64,000 bases of DNA from NCBI RefSeq assembly GCF_022539665.2, contig NW_026712534.1:1-64000 (forward strand), read 5' to 3'. Of the stretch, positions 11,153-22,562 are shown piece by piece. The DNA comes from Daphnia carinata. Taxonomy: Eukaryota > Arthropoda > Branchiopoda > Diplostraca > Daphniidae. The notes under the pieces are model-generated. The model worked only from the letters and a program-made list of their open reading frames with translations, did not search any database and was not told the origin of the DNA. Every line of letters begins with the position of its first letter. Within the stretch, counting starts at the first letter, position 1. The position numbers and the translations under genes are program-made.

Positions 11153-11269
11153 AGGTGCAAACAGCCTTCGGTCGACACTATATCAAGTATAACTAACACT
11201 AACTAACACTACTTATCAACCCATTTTTAAAGTAACATTTGGTTGTTTTCAATAGGTAACATTGCTGCG

Positions 11270-14038
11270 ATGGAATACCCAGGCACTTCAAGTGCTTTCC
11301 AATTTGATGCTGGACCTGCTGCGAATACAGATAGCCTTTGTCCGTTTGTTGAGGACTGTAAGTAAAAAATTATCAATGATTGCAATTCTCTCACAAATTC
11401 TCGTTTTAGATAACACAGATCTACTCGCTGTCCTACAAGAAGCCGAACAAGAAATAACAATTCAAAAGTCTTCTGGCTACATTAAAACTACCGAAGAATA
11501 CCAAGAGAGTGAGACACTTTGGAAGATCCACAAAGAACACCGGTATTTCCTTTATGAAAAAATTCAAGAACAAACTTGTGGTGCAGGGACTTTTTCTTGT
11601 ATTCGCGACATGGTGTTTGGATTCAGACTAATTCCTTTTTCTTTGGACAGATATTCCGGTTCCCCTATATGAGCCAGCTAAATTTTTGCAGCAGGTTCCA
11701 TGACTCCATTTTGTATTTCCTGTTGTAACCAAAGAAGGCCGCTTTATTTAAAAAACACAGAATCTGGTGCTCCGAATGCAAGCAGTCTCGTTTTATTATG
11801 TGTTCTTTGGCCTATTAGAAGAAAATATATTCGGCATCACTTAAGGCACAAAACACCAGTAACATCCGCCTTTGGATTGCAACCGGGTAAGTCGAGTAGA
11901 TATAATTAAATCAAAAATGAAAATTCTTATCTTAAAACTAGTTGTTTTTTGGGCTTATTCACAATTTTGAATATTTTACTTACCTGAAAGAAAAGGAATA
12001 ACGCCATGGCATTGTAAAATATGTGGTAACCATCCTCAAAATTCACGCGGATGCGAATCGAAAACTATACCGATTTGCGTCAGCAAAAGAGTAAGCATAA
12101 TTGGTTTAAAACTATTGTATTTACTTATTAATATCGTTAAATTATTTAAGTCGTCAAGGAGAATCCTTATATGGAGACGTAAAAATGGCTAGCGATCAGT
12201 TACAACTGGAACATATTTCAAAAATAGAAGAAAAGATCCCGAAGGTAAATCCTCTTTTATCAACAGTCGCCTATATTTTAAGTATAAATTTTCTTAGGGT
12301 AAAGGAGATGATGCATGTGGCTCATCGACATGGAAGGCTGCCCGGGGTGATTCTTCAAGTAAAAGGAATTTGGACATCACCGGTCTGGAAATGATGAGTT
12401 GCTCTCATGGCACAGTGATTTTCTCGGCCAACTTGTTCAAGGGAGAAACATTCAAACATACCCATCTCCAGCATCTGAAGTCACACCAAATGGGGACAAA
12501 GTTTTTCTGCAACGACGTTGTTTGCAAGTATTGGCCTTTCGCTATTAAAGTTGGCAATCTTTTCGGCGAATCTAATCCGGAATACAAGAAGCTAACTGAG
12601 GACATGGTTCCCTTTCTTTCCCGCTTTCATGCTCTAGGCCATTCATGGGCTTGCAGGGTAAATACATATTTAAATATTTCAACCAATATATTGACGAGTC
12701 AATCGTAAGCCCTTTTAGGTACTCTATAATGGACATTGGCAAAAGGATGGAGCGGATATGTTAGGAGAAGAACAAGAACAAGTTTTTTCCTATATGGCCC
12801 GTCTCGGTACAACGACGAAGCATCAAAGCAGAGCCAGTATATTTGTTTATTTGTACGCATTTAGTTCTTTTAACGGGACATTTTAAATATTTTGTGCAGG
12901 TAGGAGAGACGATATAACAAGCGCTATTCTCGCCTACAATGTAGACAAAGAAAAACGTATGATGGCTGCGCTTTGTTTACGGTTAAACAGAGTAAGTCTT
13001 ATTTATTTTATTGACTCTGAGTTCTCCAAATAACAGAATTTTGTAGGCCAGACGCAAATCTAATTTTTATGGGAAGAAATTACAAGACCTTCTTGACCAC
13101 CGTGGCCTAAAGGAGGAACTTCTACCACAAATTCTGATCAGATTGAAGAATCAAGCAAAACTTGTGAAAAGTAAAAATCTTAACAGCGATTGGGACGTTG
13201 AGCTACTCCAAAAAGAAATTGAAGGTGAATGCCACATGATCAAAGTTCTGCATACTCGTAACGCGACTTTTTTTGGTAAATTTCTTTGACTACTTTTCTA
13301 ACTAAATATCTCATTGTAGTAATCTATTTTTCCGCTTTAAAATCATTTAGATACCTGCAAGACACGTACAAGCAATAGGAAGATAATGTCGAAAAAGAAA
13401 AAACGAGTGGATACAATTGTCAAGTTACTTCAACAGAAGGGTATAATCGTGTCCAAGGAGAACACGGACACAGGATTCTTTCCTTGGCATCAAAACAACA
13501 AAAGTACGTAAGATGTTTCCTGTTCACTTTGTTGTATTATTTAATAAGTCTTATTTTGTAGATTTCCTCGGCGAAGACTATGAGCTGATCGACACTTGGA
13601 TGCTCGGGCTTCGTTATCAGGAAGCTATTACCAAAACTCAAAGGGAAATGGGAGAATTCACGCGATCCCTCACGTCTCTCTGCAAGGATCTTCACAGAGA
13701 TATAAAGAACTATGAAAGTAAGTTCTCATTTATTGTAGTTAATGTAACCATATTAATGATTTTTATATCCAGGATTAAGACCTATTACTCTTCTCGACTA
13801 TAGTCGATCAGTAATGGCCAACACAGAAATTGTCCGCCTCAGCGGAATCATCAGCGACGCTGTTCATGTGTTTACCGAAGCGCTCCAGTTCAGAGAGGAC
13901 ATAGAAATTAATCCTCAGGAATTCATAGACAGAATAGAAAAAGAAGATAATCTATTAGATTCTCTGCAAGAAGCATCTGATGATGATTATTATACCGACA
14001 GCGGAGAAGAATCATCAGAAGAGGAGGGAGAAAACTAA
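11270..14038 (+). pseudogene. KDZ (Kyakuja-Dileera-Zisupton) transposase, multi-exon, internal deletions
   Basis: Exon 1 (11270-11357) ends at GTAAGT and exon 2 starts at 11410. Exon 2 encodes an acidic helix and the start of a Cys cluster (QTCGAGTFSCIR), then loses sequence near 11610. The exon from 11651 is also cut by deletions relative to the minus copy. From about 12000 it is well preserved: a zinc-knuckle-like exon (WHCKICGNHPQNSRGC), then CGSSTWKAA, LDITGLEMMSCSHG, NDVVCKYWPF, FHALGHSWACR, GEEQEQVFSYMARLGTTTKH and a late coiled-coil region. These blocks, with CxC zinc clusters in front, are the signature of KDZ transposases. Introns are about 50-115 bases with good GT-AG ends. The acidic C-terminus stops at 14038, and AATAAA lies at 14100-14105. 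Broken in the zinc region; the catalytic half may still read. Confidence 0.75.
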
Positions 14039-14105
14039 TTTTACTGTGTTATGTTTCATCAATAGCGCAATTGTAAAATTAAACAAAAATGAATAACGGA
14101 ATAAA

Positions 14106-15098
14106 AATTTCAAAAACTCTATTTCATTCATGAGAACACTGTGTGCTTATTTAAGGAATAGGTACATCAACTCCAAAGAAATTTTATTTGCTAAAATACG
14201 CATTGTTCCCTCTGTGCGCTTAATTTCTTTATTTTATTTGCGGTTGTTTTAAGTGAAAACTCATTAAGAGTTCTTAATGTTGTACGCAAACTAACCACAT
14301 TGACTCAAGCTCTGCAAACATAAATGATTTAACCCGAAAAATTTAAACTGGCGACTATAGGATCAGAAAAAAAAATTTCATATCTGCAAATTGCGCACGG
14401 GTTCCATATAGGTTCTTGAAAGCTTTTTGCTTAAGCAAAAAAATGATTTGAAAGTTTTTTTGAGTTATTATTTTATGTTTTATCCTTCAATCGTAGGTTT
14501 TTCTAAAGCTCCAGAAAATGCGGTCATTACGCAGTAAAATTTGTTTTCTTTTAGTGAAATTTTGTATTTAATAATATGCTGAAATCTTTCATTAAATAAA
14601 TTGAAAATTTTGCCATTTACTCGCTTTTATTATTTAAATAAATTTTTCATTTTTTAGGATGTTATAGCCCTGTCTAGTCCCCATCATTTCCGATGAGTAA
14701 AATTATCTGGGGTATTAAAGTAATAGAAAAAAAAACCTAAAAGCTGCCATAGTTGTTCATAAATGCCTGAATTTGGACTCAAAAGGTCTCACGTTCGGCT
14801 ACTTGTCGTAATTATTAAGCATTGCTTTTCCGACATAATGCAGCTCTTTTATATAGCTATGTTTTGATCAATCAGATCAATTTTATATCATTGTCTTTCC
14901 ATGGAAATTCAGAGTTTAATGGCTATATACCGTTTCGAATTCACGTCCCTTAAGTCGTCCATTATTGCCGCCTGTCGATTTTGCCTTGGGCTACTTGACC
15001 AAAACTGGCCAATAGGAAAAAAGGAAATAATATCTTGTGATTTGTTTTGGTTTTTTGAACGTGGTGATTTCCTATTTTTTTTTCTTACAGATACAAAA
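14106..15098. other. Spacer between the KDZ gene and the next gene
   Basis: AT-rich, no convincing gene. A short open stretch from 14901 is in frame with the next gene's first exon but lacks other support, and a pyrimidine tract with TTTCTTACAG ends just before the ATG at 15099, so the real first exon may be preceded by a 5' UTR intron. Confidence 0.45.
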
Positions 15099-16160
15099 AT
15101 GGATAGCATTAACACTGCCATGGAAGATCTATCAAATTCATCGAGCTCTGAGATGGAAAACATCATTTTACATTCAAATTCAAACGAAGAAAAGGAAACA
15201 ACAAGTGAGTTGGAAGAAGTTTTATTAATCACTGAGACATCTTGTGCAAACAACCAAAAAGTGAAAAGGTTGAGGCAGTCCACAGCATTGAAAAACCTTG
15301 AATTTGTTAAAGCAAGTATCTCAAATTACACCTTAACCTTTTATATTGCATTATTATACATTTTCTGCTTAGGCTAATCACAATACCACTAAACGTGCAC
15401 TGCATTGCAAGACAATAAAGGGCAGGACACGAACCAAGAACAACAGGATGGACCGAGTTACTGAGAGGGTAAGATTCATGTTGACAATAGTAAAACTAGG
15501 GTATTTTATTTTAACATTATTTTTTCACAGCTTGCATCATTGGCACAGGATTTCAACGGTCAATATATTTTGCTGGCTGCATCTCCTAATGACAAAGTGT
15601 GGTCTTCCACCGTTAAGTCATTTGGGCCACTGGCCAAACAGTTTTTAAAAAGCAGAGTTGGCAATTGTCTTTCTGACCAATGGCAGAAGTTGGTAGATGA
15701 TCAACAAAAGAGTAAGTATTATACTTTATGCTTCTGTCCAAATATTTACCTGATAACAATTGTTATCTCAACAGTAAGAGCGCAGGGCACAAATTCCTTA
15801 CCTACCAATGCACCTGTTACCAATAATGGTTCCATTGAGACAAGAGAGCTTCCGCTATCTTCTGCGCAATCACTTCCGGAATTTTGTATGCAAATACCTG
15901 CTACGTCGCAAACAGTTGTTATCTCTTCACCGCCGAGCCGCGATACATCTCAAAGTAAAGTAACGAAACGTCCGGTTGCTGTGGGAGTTAATGGTCCAGC
16001 TTCTTCGCCATCGGTTACATCACCGCCAATCTCCCTAATTCCATCGGCGAAGGCGCCCCAAGGTGTTCTTGTTAAAACGGCTCAGGGGACTTTTTTGAAA
16101 TTAAAGAATAGCGAGGTAAAACAGTTAACTTTCCATGTTTTAAGCAAAAAGAATGACTGA
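15099..16160 (+). CDS. Unrecognised small multi-exon gene between the KDZ copies
   Basis: The ATG at 15099 follows a TTTCTTACAG acceptor. Exon 1 encodes a Ser/Glu-rich acidic segment. Probable introns are 15316-15372, about 15469-15531 (GTAAGA to TTTCACAG) and about 15713-15774 (GTAAGT to TCAACAG). The third exon has the most structured part, starting LASLAQDFNGQYILLA and including KVWSSTVKSFGPLAKQFL. The last exon is Ser/Pro/Thr-rich and ends at 16160, with AATAAA at 16294-16299. The first intron's phases do not match and would put a TAA in frame, so exon 1 may belong elsewhere or the gene is damaged. I do not recognise the family. Its position suggests a second protein of the KDZ element, which is inference. 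Confidence 0.45.
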
Positions 16161-16539
16161 AGAACAACTAAATATTTAGGTCCTTATACCCTTTATCTCC
16201 AAAGTGGCCCCGGCACCAGGACTCAAGAAATTATAATTTATCTCAATGAATGTAATTCTAAACTTTGTTGTTACCCAGAGGATAAAATCCAGAAATAAAA
16301 GTCACGATTCAAAGATTTTTAGATCTTTTATTAATCTTTAAAAACAGAAAACCTACCTTATAATGCACAAGCATCTCCTTTACCCTTGTAAACCAATATT
16401 AAAAACATTAAACAATACAGTACATTCCATAAAATAATGATCTACCTTTGGGACCTTTCTTCTGTTCTTGAAATAAGGTCCAGCTATCAAGTATCATGGC
16501 TTATTATGTCTCCACATAAGAATGCTTCCTTAGTTCTTA
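16161..16539. other. 3' flank of the small gene
   Basis: Apart from the poly(A) signal, nothing recognisable: AT-rich, no open frame of note. Confidence 0.4.
16294..16299 (+). promoter_or_regulatory. Poly(A) signal of the small multi-exon gene
   Basis: AATAAA about 135 bases after the stop at 16160. Confidence 0.45.
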
Positions 16540-16745
16540 CGTACGACAGCTAGTACATCTGTGTTATATAAAACGAAAATTAGTGAGGGAATTGCAATCA
16601 TTGACAATTTTTTACTTACAGTCCTGGACAAACAGTCACGGGTTACCAGTACTCTAGGCAGGTCCAGTGTCAGATTGGAAAGCACCTGAAGTGCCTGGTT
16701 GTTCCATCGCATCAGCAATGTTACATATTTAAAACAAACCAAACA
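16540..16745 (-). pseudogene. Diverged extra copy of the KDZ 5' exons
   Basis: Read on the minus strand this repeats the start of the KDZ gene: ATG-bearing exon, a preserved GTAAGT donor, the same short intron and the start of the next exon, then loses similarity. It is visibly more diverged from the plus copy than the main minus copy is (several changes in the first exon). A separate older fragment. Confidence 0.6.
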
Positions 16746-16769
16746 TTACTTTAAAAATGAGTTGAATTG

Positions 16770-18123
16770 AATTGTGATTTCTTGTTCGGCTTCTTTGTAG
16801 GACAGCTAGTAGATCTGTGTTATCTAAAACGAGAATTTGTGAAAGAACTGCAATCATTGATAATTTTTTACTTATTAATTAAATACGAATTTTCATTTTT
16901 GATTTAATTATTTCTACTCGACTTACCCGGTTGCAATCCAAAGAGATTTCCTCAAGGGTTTCGATAAACTTCCGTTCGGATGTTCCTGGTGTTTTGTGCC
17001 TTAAGTGATGCCACATTCTTAATAAATTTTCTTCGAAGAAGTAGGAGCAATTTGACAGCGAGCCAGGCCAATATCCTGAACACATGTACTCCTCATTAGT
17101 GGCCAAACGAGACTGCTTGCATTCGGAGCACCAGAATTCTGTGTTTTTTAAATCAAAGCGGCCTTCTTTGGTTACAACAGCGACTTTGGTGGGACCACAT
17201 CGGAGCTTCATGGAACCTGCTGCAAAACATGAATTGCAGCAAGCTGGCTCATATAGGGGAACCGGAATATCTGTCCAAAGAAAAAGGAATTAGTCTGAAT
17301 CCAAACATAGTGATTATACATTTATACCTATGATTGAGATTGCTCTTGCATGACCTAGAAATTCGGATGGCCCAAGGATACGTAGCAGATACGTATGCAA
17401 AAGAGTACGCTGATGGGTGAAAAGTAGGCAGTGTGTGTCCAAATCACACTTCCCACAAAAATGTTGACGACATGTCGCACAACGTACAAAGCTTGGTGCA
17501 TGGCAACGAATACAAGAAAAAGTCCCTGCACCACAAGTTTGTTCTTGAATTTTTTCATAGAGGAAATACCGGTGTTCTTTGAATTCTTTTTCTTTCATTT
17601 CCATGCGGCTCTTCCAAAGTGTCTCACTCTCTTGGTATTCTTCAGTAGTTTTAATGTAGCCAGAAGACTTTTGAATTGTTATTTCTTGTTCGGCTTCTTT
17701 GTAGGACAGCGAGTAGATCTGTGTTATCTAAAACGAGAATTTGTGAGAGAATTGCAATCATTGATAATTTTTTACTTAGTCCTCAACAAACGGACAAAGG
17801 TTATCTGTATTCGCAGCAGGTCCAGCATCAGATTGGAAAGCACTTGAAGTGCCTGGGTATTCCATCGCAGCAATGTTACCTATTGAAAACAACCAAATGT
17901 TACTTTAAAAATGGGTTGATAAGTAGTGTTAGTTAGTGTTAGTTATACTTGATATAGTGTCGACCGAAGGCTGTTTGCACCTGACGTTATCGATCACAAA
18001 TAGCTTTTTAACTCGAAGCCCAGTCGATTTGCTTGGGATCTGTTGTTTTATATATTTTTTTCTACACTTTTTCGGTCCTCTTTCCTCCCATACTACGACT
18101 CGCTTCCTGCTTTTAGATTCCAT
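16770..18123 (-). pseudogene. Partial KDZ transposase copy with complete zinc-cluster exons
   Basis: On the minus strand a first exon from 18121 (basic, starting MESKSRKRVVVWEER) ends at an AG|GTGCAA donor near 17981. The next exon starts with the ATG at 17865, and its donor has lost a GT (GACTAAGT against GACTGTAAGT in the plus copy). The following exons keep what the plus copy lost: a Cys/His cluster (CHAPSFVRCATCRQHFCGKC) at about 17430-17520 and a second one (CCNSCFAAGS, WCSECKQSR) at 17100-17250, characteristic of the zinc regions before KDZ domains. The copy stops near 16890, before the catalytic half. A short repeat of exon 2 lies at 16775-16880. Defective, but informative about the intact gene. 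Confidence 0.65.
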
Positions 18124-18314
18124 TTTGAAAATTACACGATTTCTTCTCTTGGGTTCACTGCTACGAAATTAAAAATGTCACTTAAATGTCCAAATGTCAA
18201 AACAAATCACTGAAGCGTCACTTAAGCAGACGAAATTCAAATGTCAAAGCCGACATACAGGCAATTGCGCTCAACAGGAATAAGGGCATCAGTTAGAAGA
18301 GACTTCGAAAAACC

Positions 18315-18373
18315 CGTCACCTAAGCCAACTGTCTGGCTCAATGCAAGAGCCAAACAGTTGGCCTAGGTGACG
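18315..18373. repeat. Long hairpin, 26-bp arms
   Basis: Arms 18315-18340 and 18348-18373 are complementary at 24 of 26 positions, with a 7-base loop (AATGCAA). The core is GCCAACTGT against ACAGTTGGC. It lies in non-coding DNA between the KDZ relic and the element at 18428. Confidence 0.75.
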
Positions 18374-18427
18374 GAGACCAAGTTGGCTAATACGCTGCGT
18401 AGGGAACACCGTTGCCAGACTACAGTA

Positions 18428-18846
18428 AGGGAGACGCGCATACGGAAGGGTCGCAATTGGAACAACGTGTTCCAATTGCCCCTATCATGGGTCTTCACGG
18501 AGTTTTTATGTTTATAGGGGATAAAATTTAGCTAGGAAAAAGTTAATGTTATCAATTTATTGCGTAATGAACGAAGAATGATTCAAGACCTTTTTTAATG
18601 ATTTCCTTCATCGTTTTAGGTGTGAAAACGAAACAATTGTCTGGGCAAAAACTAGAAATGGACAGTCAAAAAACAACTTTCTGGGATAGCTCGAAAACTT
18701 TTAGAGTCTAAAGCCTCCAATTTTTTCTAAAAATGTAAAACCCTAATTCCCGTTACCTCAAATTTTTAAACTAAATCTCTTACATACTTGAAGTGGTAGA
18801 ATTTTTGTTTCAATTGCCGCGTGTTCCAATTGCGCCCTACCTCCCC
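18428..18846. mobile_element. MITE-like element with TA target and GGGAG ends
   Basis: The left end reads TA|AGGGAG and about 25 bases in has GGGTCGCAATTGGAACA. The right end, reverse-complemented, reads TA|GGGGAGGTAGGGCGCAATT, also continuing GGAACA. So it has imperfect terminal inverted repeats and a TA duplication, about 419 bases long and without a gene. A perfect 12-bp palindrome (GCAATTGGAACA, 3-base centre) lies at 18453-18479. The terminal pattern resembles that of the 3-kb element at 20429. Confidence 0.55.
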
Positions 18847-18848
18847 TA

Positions 18849-19281
18849 CTCTACGCTACTACACCGATGCTCCCAAATAGTACATAACGAATGCACCCAG
18901 AGTACTACACCGCGCATTTCGCTATACCGAGCTGCAGCACTGAAGGACTCGAATGTAACGAGCCGCATATTAAATTTCAGCGCCTCTTTTCATTGGGAAC
19001 CGCGATTTTCAAACAGGACGAACAATGTTTTATCAAATTCCACTTCCAAAGACGATGTCATTGTCAAAGTGATGGTTTTCGGTAATTGGATATCCTTGCT
19101 AATATTGTTGTTTGCATGGAAATTATTTTCTTCTATATTGACTTTTCCTGCTAGGTATGGCCTTAGATCACATAATGCGTCTGCAAGACGATAAGTCTCA
19201 ATGTTCAAAGTTTAAGAGAGGGTTGACTGAGCTCATGCCAATTCTGGAACATGTCGCTAAACATAACAGAAGGTTTGGGTG
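18849..19281 (+). pseudogene. Gene relic, part resembling the tyrosine-rich gene at 49.6 kb
   Basis: 18850-18930 (GCTACTACACCGATGCTCC and following) closely matches 49660-49700 in the broken tyrosine/threonine-repeat gene. Further right a separate coding-like stretch reads into a GTAATTGG donor near 19082 and an acceptor TTTCCTGCTAG near 19154. The phases fit and give a short exon containing MALDHIMRLQDDKSQ, ending TGA near 19280. I do not recognise that second part. It looks like debris of more than one gene. Confidence 0.35.
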
Positions 19282-20425
19282 AAGCAGTACACGGTCATTT
19301 ATCCAGCACAATCCAATTATATCCAGTATCTTTTACAATCACATGAGCAACTTGATTCAGGCCAGGCCATCCATTTAACAGTTCAGTTCATTGGTTGACT
19401 ATATCTTGAGGCATATCACCGTATTTATTGGCATTGAAAATCACGTGACCGAAATTTAATTTTCTTTATGTTATAGGGACAGTGGGATTATCCTATGGAA
19501 CACAGGTGATTGGATCATTGAAGAATACATCTGTAGTTGTTTCGCCCTTCCTCGTAACAATCTTGAATTTAACAGAAAAGCTTATTTCAGTTGTCCCGAT
19601 TTAGTTCATCTGGCTATCTTGGTGCAGGCTATGGCATTTTTCTCACAGACACGCATTTGTTTCTCAATACTAATGATGATGCCAGATTAGTCATAGCACT
19701 AAGAAGAAGACGTGTAATCTTAAATGGTTCACCAAACATTTATCTTTTATCCTATTTTAATTTAAATTCCAGGGGACCATCTTTTGTATCAATTTTTGAG
19801 GCAACGTGTTGCGTTCTTATGTAAACCACTCAACATTTTTATCGGTGAAAATTGGCCTCATCGTTGGCCTTGCCAAGTTAGGCGAGTGGGGAACGATTAA
19901 GCGAGGGGGGGGGGTTGAGGGAGAAAGCTGAATGACAAATGAACCATTCATATGTAAGTCCGCAGTTCAAGAATGATTGTCACCGTTTTGATAACATATA
20001 CTACATTTTTCGAATATTTAAAGCTTCACAGAATGATGTCTTTCGATTCTCCCGTTAGTTACCAGCAAAAATTATGTATCATTAACGAAGTGTTTAATGC
20101 TAAAACTTGAAATGTAACTCGATCTCGTTTGATGTCCTCATTAATACTTACTATTTAAAAAATTTAAAAACACAGGTTAATATGGAACAGAATCCATTTA
20201 TTGAGGAACTAAACAAAAAACCAAAAACAAATTTGGAACCAAAGTTTGACACTAAAACATGCCCGACGTTTTCTCGTGTGTTGCTCCACTGAAATTGAAC
20301 GACTCATTTAAGGATAATGAAAGATACGATGACGAATACCCCGTAGAGGTAGTCGTGTCACGGTCGCGAAAATGACAACGACCAACACCTTCTTCTATTG
20401 CCCTCATCCAACAGACGTTAATGTG
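19282..20425. other. Non-coding spacer
   Basis: No supported gene. Includes an open stretch of about 60 residues near 19591-19770 without recognisable family, and a run of ten Gs near 19905. Confidence 0.4.
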
Positions 20426-20465
20426 GTAGGGGAGACCGGACCCACCTTGGACAGTTTCGGTTTAA

Positions 20466-20600
20466 CCCCATCCCACATAGCACAATTCGGTCCCACGGAC
20501 ATCCGTGGTATATCCTATTTGGATAACGATGACATCTTACGAACATCCGTGGAACTGCCCGACCTCCTGGTTGGATGTCCATCGGATGCAGACGGAATAT
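20466..20600 (+). repeat. ACATCC-rich repeat, forward copy
   Basis: Begins with TCCCACATAGCACA (20471-20484) and then carries several GGACATCCGTGG / GGATGTCC-type units. An inverted copy starting with the same 14 bases is at 22405-22562. Confidence 0.55.
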
Positions 20601-22404
20601 TAGAAGACCTCCCGGGAATATGCCGATTGATATCCGAAGGAAGTCCTGTTGGACGGGAAAAGAACATGCTCTGAACATGTGAGAATTATGGAAATACCTT
20701 TGTTTAAGCATTCCTGGCTAAAGTAAAGTATGAAAAATAAATAATGTAACACAACGATGGAATTATGGTGAGAAATTTCTTTGTATTGACATATACCGAC
20801 ATATAAGATACAACATGTAACTTTCAAGTTTGGAAGACAAATAAAAAACTGATCCATTTTAATAATCTACAGTGAGGGGCCTCAGTAGGAAGACTACGCA
20901 GCTGGAGAGGAACAGAGCAGGCCGCTGGACAGCATCGAGAGAAGCACATAGGCACTGAAAGTAATCCGGAACGGCACAGCACAGACAAAATCGGAAGACG
21001 GTAGTAGCCCACAGAGTAACAGAAGCACTAGTTGCTAACGAGAAAAGTTCCAAACGCGAAATTCACTTAATGTTACACGAAAACTCCAGACGCAGCACAT
21101 AAACACCACAGACGATAAACTACACCACGAACAACTAAACGATGACTAGCTGAAATGCTGAATCAGCATGCGAAAATTGGAATGTCGAAACTACCATTAT
21201 TTATCATTTCAGTAGTCTTTCCCTAAACACCGGGGAATGGTTTCATCTCAAAAATCTTTTTATATAATAACTTGATTATTGAAGGAGTTTTTTACAAGGA
21301 TATAGTTTAAACATTACAGTAAGTGTTTAAAGTCCGTTTTAGATGATAATTGTGAATTATTTATTAACATTGGGTTACCTCTCAATGCTAAATTTGAATT
21401 CAGTTGGCGATTGTTAAAGTAACGTCTGCTCGAGTGAGACATCAGAAGAATATCAGGCAAGTTTACATTTACTGTAGTTTATTTTGGTTAACGTTACATT
21501 TTTCTTATATTTAGATATCAGAGTTCGACAATTTATACTTAGAGATGAATGGGATTATTTACCATTGCTATCTTCCAAATGATTTTTATATTTTTCTATT
21601 GAGGTTGTGGCTCCCCGAGCCAAAATGAGCCCACAGTGAGGGAGAAATTTCAACTCTACACAATTGGTGAGTCCAACAGACAGTTTCATACGTTTCAGCA
21701 AACACTTTACGTGCTCTTCTTTAAGGTATTGATGGGGTTCTTGGCCGTAAATGGTTACCTATCTTCCCCATTTTAACACAAACAACTTTTGACGTTTTAG
21801 CAAATGTTTTTAAAGACAATTTGTTACCTGTTCCTTTATCATTCTGAAGGAGACACTTTTCTGTGTGGATTGGGAGATAAAAACAGTCAGGAATTTTGGC
21901 ACTTCGAGCAATTGCCGAATGTATTTACTTTTATCATTATTAAGATTGGTTTATTGGTAACGGCATTATCTACCTTTGTAGGATGAACGAGGAGATAAGG
22001 TATTTTAATCTAGTTTTGACACAAATCAGATGAATAATGTTAGGAATTGTAATTATTTAATTAAAAAATAATTGAAAATTAAAATTATTATTGTAACGTA
22101 TGTTGAAAATTAAATAAGATTTGATGAGATAAATATATTGCAATGTACAATGTATTATGTAATATGTTTAACATTTTGTCATTTAATTCGCCATGGTCTA
22201 ATTTTTAATCAAATAATTTTTTTCAACGACCGTTCAATTATATAACATCATTTTTACGTATGGTGATCTTTAACAAAGCTTTTTCAAGTTGAATCAAAAC
22301 CTAAGAGGTCTTTTCGATATCGATTTAAAACATGGTTTAAATTCTCTTTTTTTAACAACGTTTATTTAGAAAAAGAAAAAAAAAATGAAACTCTTCTTTG
22401 CTGT

Positions 22405-22562
22405 TGCAGGGACGTCCTCAGGATCTTGTTTTGGCACCTCCACCGGGCTTCAAATTCTAATAGCCGACGGACATCCATGGTACAACCCGATATGGCGCAG
22501 GATATCTAACGGATGTTCGGATCACAGTCGGACATCCGACGGCAGAGATGTGCTATGTGGGA
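22405..22562 (-). repeat. ACATCC-rich repeat, inverted copy
   Basis: On the minus strand it begins with exactly TCCCACATAGCACA (22549-22562) and continues with GGATGTCC / AACATCCGTTAG-type units and GATATCC. The unit spacing differs from the forward copy, so it is a diverged family member. Confidence 0.55.

Larger units (their letters stand above)
11153..18123. mobile_element. Inverted pair of KDZ transposon copies around a third gene
   Basis: The plus-strand sequence from 11153 rightward matches the minus-strand sequence from about 17981 leftward: both begin AGGTGCAAACAGCCTTCG and run through the same exons. The copies are damaged differently, so neither explains the other by simple recent inversion. 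Two further short minus-strand copies of the 5' exons lie at 16540-16745 and 16775-16880. The centre (15099-16160) holds a different gene. The whole may be a nested or fold-back arrangement of one element family. Confidence 0.6.

Noticed and set aside
19591-19824. 77-residue frame with GYLGAGYGIFLTDTHLF
   Set aside because: Looks protein-like for about 30 residues, but no partner exon, family or start signal was found.
20372-20674. 100-residue frame starting MTTTNTFFYC
   Set aside because: It runs through the terminal repeat of the 3-kb element and the ACATCC repeat, so it is repeat-derived.
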